From: Gnetum montanum
Lineage: Eukaryota; Streptophyta; Gnetopsida; Gnetales; Gnetaceae
DNA length: 64,000 bases
Direction: 5' to 3'
Assembly: GCA_015680685.1 (NCBI GenBank)
Contig: MNCI01004768.1
Location: 63,599-127,598 of the forward strand
The translations under genes were made by a program, and so were the position numbers. Below the pieces are notes generated by a model that did not search any database, had not been told where the DNA came from, and saw only the letters and a list, made by a program, of their open reading frames with translations. This document shows positions 57,250 through 64,000 of the stretch, one piece after another. Each line of letters starts with the position of its first letter. Position 1 is the stretch's first letter.

Positions 57250-58870
57250 CCATTAGTGTGGAAAGCACCTTTCAATTTTCTTAATAAAGGACTTCAACAT
57301 GGTTTGGATCTTGCTTTTTAAAAAGGACATAAGATAGATCTTAATAATTACTAATTAATTACAATCCATTTGGTTTTCACTAAGCTTTTGGGTACTATTA
57401 TGAAGAATAAAATTAGTTCATGGGCATAAATTCAAGATCTTTGTGCTTAGTTACAAGTAAGCTTTAGGAGCAATAATTCTACTATAGACCATCTAATAAC
57501 TTTGTATTATTGTGTAAAGAAAGCAAAAATGCCCAACCATACAACTTTTATTTGTTTTGTTGATTTCTCCAAGGCTTATAAGTTTGTTGCTCAAGATAAA
57601 TTTAGGAAGAGATTGGATAGCATTAACATTCCACCATATCTCATTTCTACAATAAAAAAATCTATGAGATAGTTAACATTATTATTAAAGATAATCTTAC
57701 TAGAGATGGAACAATTATCAATAGCTCAGTTGGAGTTAAACGAGGTTGTCCTTTATCCCCTTCCCTTTTTAGCATATTTATAGATGAATTAGAGGAATGG
57801 ATGCAAAATGCCTCTAATCATGGTATGTCAATGAATAAATTATTTAACATGCTTCTCTTTCCTAATGATGTGTCCTTAATTACAAAATTAACTATAAGGT
57901 TAAATTATATGCTTCAAATTCTCCATTACTACTATAACCATTCAAGTATGAAAGTCAATACTGATAAGACTAACATTCTAATTTGTGGTACTAGAAATAG
58001 AAATTACAATTTCTTCCTTGGAGAAAAAAGGCTTGATATATGTGAATCTTATAAATATTTGGAAGTTGAATTTGCCAGTAATTATAGTTGGAATATCCTT
58101 ATTACTCAAAGGGTTTTAAGTGGCATGCAAGCTCTATTTTCTCTAAGAAATAATTGTAGCATGAAACAAATTTTGACATAGGAGAACATAATGAAACTTT
58201 TTCATAGTCTTGTCCAACCTGTATTATTATATGGATATGTTGCTTGGTAATCTTCTCTTTCCACACATAATTGGAAAAAATTAGAGCATGTTCAAAAATA
58301 ATTTCTTGTATGTGAATTTCAAGTAAAAATGCACACCTTTTATGATATCTTACTTTTAAAAGTAGATTTACTTCCTCTTGAAGTTGAAGTCTTTTGTTAA
58401 TTTATTGCTTATACTAGGAAGTTAAGTCACATGAAGGAAGTTAATTATGCTAAGAAGATAATGAATGCTAAACAAGAAAATGGATGGTTACATCAAAAAA
58501 ATTATGGCTTCTGTCATAGAATATTGCTATAGAGGATCTTCCTTTAAACAAAAGGTTTGTAAAAGAAAAGGCCTTGGCTAAATTTTGGTTGAACACATTA
58601 GGGAAAAAGCATTTTTTCTTTACATTGTGTTAGAGGAGGTATGTTATCCAATACTCAATGGTATCTATTCTCAACTATTCCCATTCATTTAAGAAATCAA
58701 ATTGCTAGAGTAAAAATGAGCTCTCATCATCTCCTTATTGAGATAAGTCATTGGATCAATTTACTAAGAACAAAGAGTATTTGTAGACTGTGCAAACAAA
58801 GTATAGAATATGAAGAACACATTTTTTTTATTTTTCCAATCTTTGGCCCACTTTCTATTAAATTATACTA
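57250..58870 (+). pseudogene. LINE reverse transcriptase remnant (not L1-like), broken
   Basis: Plus-strand frames give, in order: VSFRSNNSTIDHLITLYYCV (about 57,460-57,520), FICFVDFSKAYKFV (about 57,550-57,590), and the catalytic box changed to FPND within LLFPNDVSLITK (57,850-57,890). Then come SMKVNTDKTNILICG, SYKYLEVEFASNYSW and ALFSLRNNC (57,950-58,160), and a C-terminal Cys/His end ICRLCKQSIEYEEHIFFIFP (58,780-58,840). The layout matches non-LTR RTs with GFRxxxSTxD and VDFxKAFD motifs, clades better known outside the usual plant L1 group. The clade is inferred. Many stops; no endonuclease was seen upstream. Confidence 0.7.
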
Positions 58871-59441
58871 TTAATTATAATTTGTTAATCTCTTTCTTTT
58901 AAACTAACCCTATTTGCTTGGGGTATTATATTAATGATGTTTTCAACTTTCTTCAATACTATGTTGAGGCATTATAACTATCTAACAAATCATTTGTGAT
59001 TTCCTAGATGTAATAAAAATTTCTAGTTTCCATTGTAACCAAATTTTGGTTTTACAATAGCTTCAAAAATTCATGAATTTTCTTTGTCACATAACCCTCT
59101 TAGATGAGTGTTGTTTAGAATTGAATTTAGCCTTTCTTAACATCATGTGCTCTAAAAGTTTTTTTTTATCTAGCTTAGCATTTGGAATTAAGCTCTAAAC
59201 CATTTTTTGTTCTATGAAGGCTTAGGCAAAATAGCTTTATGGCATAAGCATTATATGCACTTAAAACATTTTAATCTAGCTTAAAATCCAAACATGATGG
59301 AACCGAGCATACCAAAACATGTGCTCTATCAATTTTTAATCCAACTTAGCTTTGGATATACACTATTTAAAACCATTAAGCCACTAGAACATAAAGGATT
59401 TAGAATAATGTTTTGGTTTTAATAAAGCTTTCTACCACATA
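58871..59441. other. AT-rich DNA without recognisable gene
   Basis: Contains a phrase (CCATTTTTTGTTCTATGAAGG near 59,205) that recurs near 57,155 and, altered, near 62,165, and an AATAAAGCT-containing end that resembles 62,275-62,300. It is probably an older dispersed repeat into which element H inserted. Confidence 0.4.
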
Positions 59442-60014
59442 TGTAAGAATAAATGACCTACTTTCATGGATACTAGTAAATAAAAAGTTTGTTATCCCAT
59501 AACAGTTATGGTTTTAGTTATGGCAGTTTAATAGCACTCTAGTTATGAATCATTAATGCTTCCATGATGGAGGAAAGTACTAAAGTCACTCCATTCAAGG
59601 TTGTTGGTGTCCCTTGCCTAGTCTATAAACATGATTTGCCTACAAGCAAGGCAATATAATTAGATCCAATTCAGTTACAGCAATAGACATAGGCAAGAAG
59701 ATCTTCAATGAAGCTCACTTGGAGTACAGTCCAAGTTGTTTAAACTGTAATCTATTTTTAAATTTTTTTTACTATTATTTATTCTTTTTATTTGTATCCT
59801 AATCTAATTTCTTGTGTTTTGTTAAGATTCTTATAGCTAGTTTGCATTGGGTTATACAAATCTAGTTCTAAAGTGTTTTAGGTAGTTGTATTTATAGGTT
59901 TAACTTTTGCTCTATTTAGATTCTATAGTATTGTAGATTCAAATGCATTTTATGTTTATTGACCTTTTATTATTTTGCAACAATATTTTTTATTACAATC
60001 CATGAAGTTTAACA
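59442..60014 (+). repeat. 5' LTR of element H (573 bp)
   Basis: Starts TGTAAGAATAAATGA and ends AGTTTAACA; aligns throughout with 61,523-62,105 (shared TATCCCATAACAGTTATG, ATTAATGCTTCCATGATGG, TTCTAAAGTGTTTTAG). Confidence 0.88.
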
Positions 60015-60015
60015 G

Positions 60016-60031
60016 TGGTATTAAAGCTAGG
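60016..60031 (+). promoter_or_regulatory. Primer binding site of element H (initiator Met tRNA type)
   Basis: TGGTATTAAAGCTAGG, two changes from the common copia site TGGTATCAGAGCTAGG, both C/T or G/A. Confidence 0.8.
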
Positions 60032-60479
60032 TTTTATTTCTATTTCTTCTATATCTTTGCAAAATGCCAAAGGTCTACTACAATGGTGTTTTCTGCTAAT
60101 GTTTACGAGAGCCTGGGAACATGAAAACATGTTTTTATATGCTTTCCAAGCTAAAATATTTTGGCCAAATCTGTGTTTAATTTATTATTTTTGATGATTC
60201 AAATGCTTTTGTACATAGCCTCTCATGGGTTTGTTGCTGCTTCTTTTGAAATATGAATCTTTACTCTATTTTGGTCTCTTAGTGCCTTTTTACCTATTAT
60301 GGCCAATGGGTTCTAGTCAAGTATCATGAATTTATTTTCATTTTGGCTCTTGGACTATATTTCAAAAATATTTTTGTTTTATTTCCCTTCACTAAGAGTT
60401 GTGGTTTTGGTTTCTCTTTCTTTTTCTTTACAAAGCTCTTATGATGGAGTTGCTCTTACAACATTCAACATTAGCAATA

Positions 60480-61200
60480 TAAAGGACTCATGGCTTTGAA
60501 GATTCATTTTGACTTGGATCTTCACCAAATAGATGTGAAAAATGATGTTTTCTTAAGGATTTCTATCAATGTAGTCACTGGACTTACAAGTTAGAAAAAT
60601 AAAGGAAGTCTTCCAACAATGGTATATAAATTTTCATAGTCTTATGGTACCTTAAGAATAGTGGGAGTAAATTATTTTCTTGATATTATACATGAGTGAA
60701 ATTATACTTACAAGTAGTGACTTGGGTTTACTATAAAGAAATTTCTTTCTCAAAAGGTTTAGGATAAAGGATAGCTTACTTTCTTAAAAAAGAGATGAAG
60801 GTCCTTATAAAGTAATGCCCATGGAATTCCTTTAAAATAGAATTTAATACATATGATAAAGTTATTTCACAAGAATTGTTGTTAAAAAAATGTTATATTT
60901 GGTCTAAAAGTCATTGGATCCATAACAAGGCCAATAAGAAATTATTATGATAACTTAATTGTGATTTTATCCTTTAGTAAAAGTGGTAAAAGTGAAAGTT
61001 ATAGTAAACATATCGATATAAAGTACCTTGCTACTAAAGATAGAAATAAAGAAGCATATGTTGATATTTAGCATATTAGTACTAAATTAATTATTTTGAT
61101 CCCATGACTAAATCATTGCTAACAAAATGACATACACATCATGTGGATTATATGGAACTTGTTAGTTTATTCCATATATAGTTGCTTCTTAGTCTTATTT
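60480..61200 (+). pseudogene. Copia RT/RNase H remnants of element H
   Basis: Only two recognisable stretches survive: the HQIDVKNDVF segment at the start of the RT palm and the DPMTKSLLTK segment at the end of RNase H. Between them frames are badly damaged and about 1 kb of the expected pol is missing. Confidence 0.65.
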
Positions 61201-61511
61201 ATATACCACTAAAGGAGTTTTGGATAATAAAGGATATGTTTGAAGTGCAAATAAGATTTATGCCATATCCATTGGAATGACTAAAGAAGGATCCAAAATT
61301 ATTTATAAGCCATCATTCTTAAAGAAATAGCTCATCAAGTGCTCACTTAAGGAGTGTCATGCGTTGTAATACATGGAAGGAAATCTTCAAACTTGTGGAT
61401 ATGACTACCATGATTCATATATTAAGACTCTTTATTTGAATTAGAGTGATAGCTAGAGTTAAAGTTTGGCCAAGATATAGTCATAAACATTGAATGTCAC
61501 TCACATAGATC

Positions 61512-61522
61512 AAGTGGGAGAA
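61512..61522 (+). promoter_or_regulatory. Polypurine tract of element H
   Basis: AAGTGGGAGAA directly before the TG of the 3' LTR, the usual copia form. Confidence 0.8.
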
Positions 61523-62105
61523 TGTAAGAATAAATGATCCACTTTTCCTAGGCATTTCTTAATAAAAGGATGTTATCCCATAACAGTTATGATTTCAGTT
61601 ACGATGGTTTAACAACACTCTAGTAATAGAGCATTAATGCTTCCATGATGGATGGAAGTACTAACACCACCCCATTCAAGGCTCTTGAGGTTCCTTTCTA
61701 AGCCTATAAATGTGATTTTCATACCATCAAGATAATCTAATCAGATCCAATCAAGTTGCAACAATAGGAACAAGTAAGAAGATCTTCAATCAAGCTCACT
61801 TGGAGCACAGTCTAATCTGTTTAGGCTGTAATCTACTTTCAACATTTTTGCCTATTATTTAGGCTTTTTGTTGTATCATAATTTAGTTTCTTATGCTGTG
61901 TTAAGATTCTTGCAGCTAGTCTACATTTAGTTATACAAATATGGTTCTAAAGTGTTTTAGTTAGTTGTATTCATTACAATTTTTATAGGTTTGATTTTTG
62001 ATATATTCAAATTCTATAGCACTATAGATTTAACTACATTTTATGTTTACTGTGCTTTTAAGATTCTATTGCAATAATTTTTATTATGATCCATAGACTC
62101 TAACA
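61523..62105 (+). repeat. 3' LTR of element H (583 bp)
   Basis: Starts TGTAAGAATAAATGATCC and ends ACTCTAACA. Many substitutions relative to the 5' LTR; old insertion. Confidence 0.88.
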
Positions 62106-62790
62106 ATGTGAACTTTTGCTCAAGGCACTTTGGCCATATCAGCTCTAGAATCAAGCACTAGAACCATTTTTTTTTATTCTACATGAGATCCTATATCAAA
62201 CAACTTAGACCTACAACATCAACTTCAAGTTGGATGGTAAACAAAATATGCTTTTGGAGCCAAGTTTTGGTTCTAATAAAAGCTCTTTGCCATGTGGAAT
62301 AATGTTGACTAAGGATCAACATAGCTTCCAACAATACATCATTTAGAAATTGATTTTGATTCCATTGAGCTTAAGCATCAAAAAGAACAAAGATTAATCT
62401 CAACGTTAGCCAACTCTACAATAAATAAGCTACAAATTGGGAGCACAATATTTTAAGCAAAATTGATTTGCCACATTAGCATATTTTAAAATAAGCTTAA
62501 TTCAAAATCATAATCTAACTCTAAACTAAAAACTCTTCCATGTTAGGCTAATGAAAGACATGTTAATAAGAACCAGCTATTAAAACCTAGAATTGTTTCT
62601 AGTAAATATCTTCTAGGAAATCCTTACCACATCAAAGTCATTGAAGTGGACTTTAAACTATACATTTAATTAAAAGATTTTTATCTAAACCAACAAAGCT
62701 CATCTTACTAAAATAGAGAACTAAAATCCATAACTCAAGCTCATTAATTGAAAGTGCAAATGTGCAAGAAATTTAATTAGATAGAAAAAT
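62106..62790. other. AT-rich DNA between two copia elements
   Basis: No gene recognised. It may be leader or LTR of the copia element whose gag follows, but no primer site was identified. Confidence 0.4.
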
Positions 62791-62799
62791 CAAGGCTCT

Positions 62800-64000
62800 T
62801 GTCTAATAGAATTCCTTAGTTTGATGGATTAGATTATCCTCTATGTAAGTTTTAGATAAAGACATATATTTTGGCTCATGGTGATGATGTGTGAAAAATT
62901 GTTAGTAGAGGCTCCAGTAATCCTATTTACAATGCTCAAGCTATGAATGCATTAGTTTACAACTCAGCCATAATAGTATCTATGAAAATTACACACATTG
63001 AATCAGTTAAAGAAATGTGGGATCATTTTAAAGCTATGTTTGAGGGTGATGAAAAAGTTAAGAAATCCAAGCCACTAAATCTAAGAGTGTGATTCAATGC
63101 TCTACAAATGCAAGAAAGTTAAAATAGTAATAACTTATTTAGTAGAGTTGTTGAGATCATTAGGAAGATGATCATGTTAGGGGAAGTTTAATTAGGGGAT
63201 ATCATTTGCCAGACAATCCTATTTGTATTTTCCAAAAAATTTGAAGCAAATATGTCAACTGTAGAAATAGAAAAATATCTGTCCAGATTAATAGTAGTTA
63301 AGCTCTATAGTATTCTTTTAGCTTTTAAAATTGTAAACGGTGGAGCTAGTATTTCTAGCAACAAGGATTCGATTCCTTCAAATCCAAAGTTGAAAAGATT
63401 GAAGATGAATAGGAATTGTTAACATTAGATTCTAATTCTAATAAAAAGATTACTAATCTTGCCAAAAACCTTAAAAGACTCAAAAAGATGAAGCCTAGTA
63501 AGAAGCTAAAAAAAATTCTCTTGCTATTATTATTGTGAAATATGGCATATGATTACAAAATGTCTAAAGAAAAAAATGAGGAAAATCAGATGATTAGGTT
63601 TAGGCCAAAAAGCACTAGGTATAAGTTTGATAATTTAAAATCTCAATTAGTTGAAATACAAAACTAATTAGAACATTTAGTAAATAATGCAGAAATTAAG
63701 AATGTGAAAGAAATTTCATTTGTTGATTTTACTCATGATGATGTAATAACTGATGATTTTGATATTGTTACACAAGACTTATTTTCATTTATAGTCATGA
63801 TTGAAAATTATGATTTAGATGATGGTTTTCTGAACTTTATGTATACTAATAAAAGTGAGCAAGAAACTTCTAGCACTTGTGAGATTGAAGGAACACGTGA
63901 AGATGAAGCTAGACCAAGATCATTAGATATAACTAAAACTAAATATAAAGAAGTTGGTGATGTTGATATAGAAGAGCTAATTGAGCATTTGGAAATAGTG
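62800..64000 (+). pseudogene. Copia-type gag, broken, runs off the window
   Basis: Frames give the UBN2-type gag of Ty1/copia elements: AQAMNALVYNSAIIVSMKI (about 62,936-62,990), ESVKEMWDHFKAMFEGDEKV (about 63,004-63,060), LFSRVVEIIRKMIMLG (about 63,136-63,185), SKKFEANMSTVEIEKYLSRL (about 63,230-63,290), and a degraded zinc knuckle CYYYCEIWHMITKC (about 63,520-63,565). Several stops. An acidic region continues to the window end, so protease and the rest of pol would lie outside. Confidence 0.75.

Larger units (their letters stand above)
59442..62105 (+). mobile_element. Element H: short Ty1/copia-type retrotransposon with both LTRs
   Basis: LTRs 59,442-60,014 and 61,523-62,105, primer site TGGTATTAAAGCTAGG right after the 5' LTR, and polypurine tract AAGTGGGAGAA before the 3' LTR. 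The internal part is only about 1.5 kb and keeps traces of copia pol: FHFDLDLHQIDVKNDVF (RT start, about 60,507-60,555) and DPMTKSLLTK..HHVDYMELV (RNase H end, about 61,100-61,160). Gag, protease and integrase are absent. No clean target duplication was found (ACATA against ATGTG). Confidence 0.82.

Noticed and set aside
59437-62110. Target duplication for copia element H
   Set aside because: ACATA and ATGTG agree at only two of five bases; decay by transitions is possible but not demonstrable.

Overview
The window looks like seed-plant nuclear DNA from a large, repeat-rich genome. It is AT-rich and packed with old, nested LTR retrotransposons, LINEs and microsatellites. It holds one clearly intact protein-coding gene, a six-exon plant laccase. 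I infer a gymnosperm, possibly a conifer, from repeat load, the age of the elements and long gene-free stretches. No marker in the window proves this.

Left third (1-23,850): three copies of one Ty3/gypsy family of the Athila/Tat type. Its members have LTRs of about 0.8-0.95 kb with TGATGA...TCATCA ends, a decayed tRNA-Asp-like primer site, the order gag-PR-RT-RH-INT, and a long 3' spacer. Element A (1-3,987) is a 3' end. Element B (5,656-14,834) is full length with a 5-bp near-match target duplication. Element C (about 19,990-23,850) is a 5' half. A and B sit inside an older minus-strand gypsy element (J: gag, Met-type primer site, LTR). A decayed coiled-coil ORF with a plant-transposon-like segment lies at 17.5-20.0 kb.

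Middle (24,294-36,658): a minus-strand RTE-like LINE (endonuclease and reverse transcriptase recognisable, catalytic Asp lost) flanked by a 28-bp direct repeat and split by a 2.63-kb solo-LTR-like insertion. Next come a promoter region with two tandem-repeat blocks and the laccase gene (CDS 31,991-35,651, 570 codons, all copper ligands present, signal peptide, about 16 N-glycosylation sequons). A poly(A) signal follows.

Right-middle (36,659-55,470): a three-level nest on the minus strand, each level with a perfect 5-bp target duplication. Outer gypsy D has ACCTC. Inside its RT lies gypsy E with GGCAC. Inside E's gag lies a 3.25-kb insertion G with TGTTGG...CCAACA ends and CTACC. G contains a 737-base assembly gap and unrecognised sequence.

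Right end (55,471-64,000): a decayed tRNA-Glu-like sequence resembling the plant mitochondrial gene, a plus-strand LINE remnant that is not of the usual plant L1 type, a short Ty1/copia element H with both LTRs, and a copia gag pseudogene running off the window. Apart from the laccase, every coding trace carries stops and frameshifts, so the transposable elements appear dead as encoded here.
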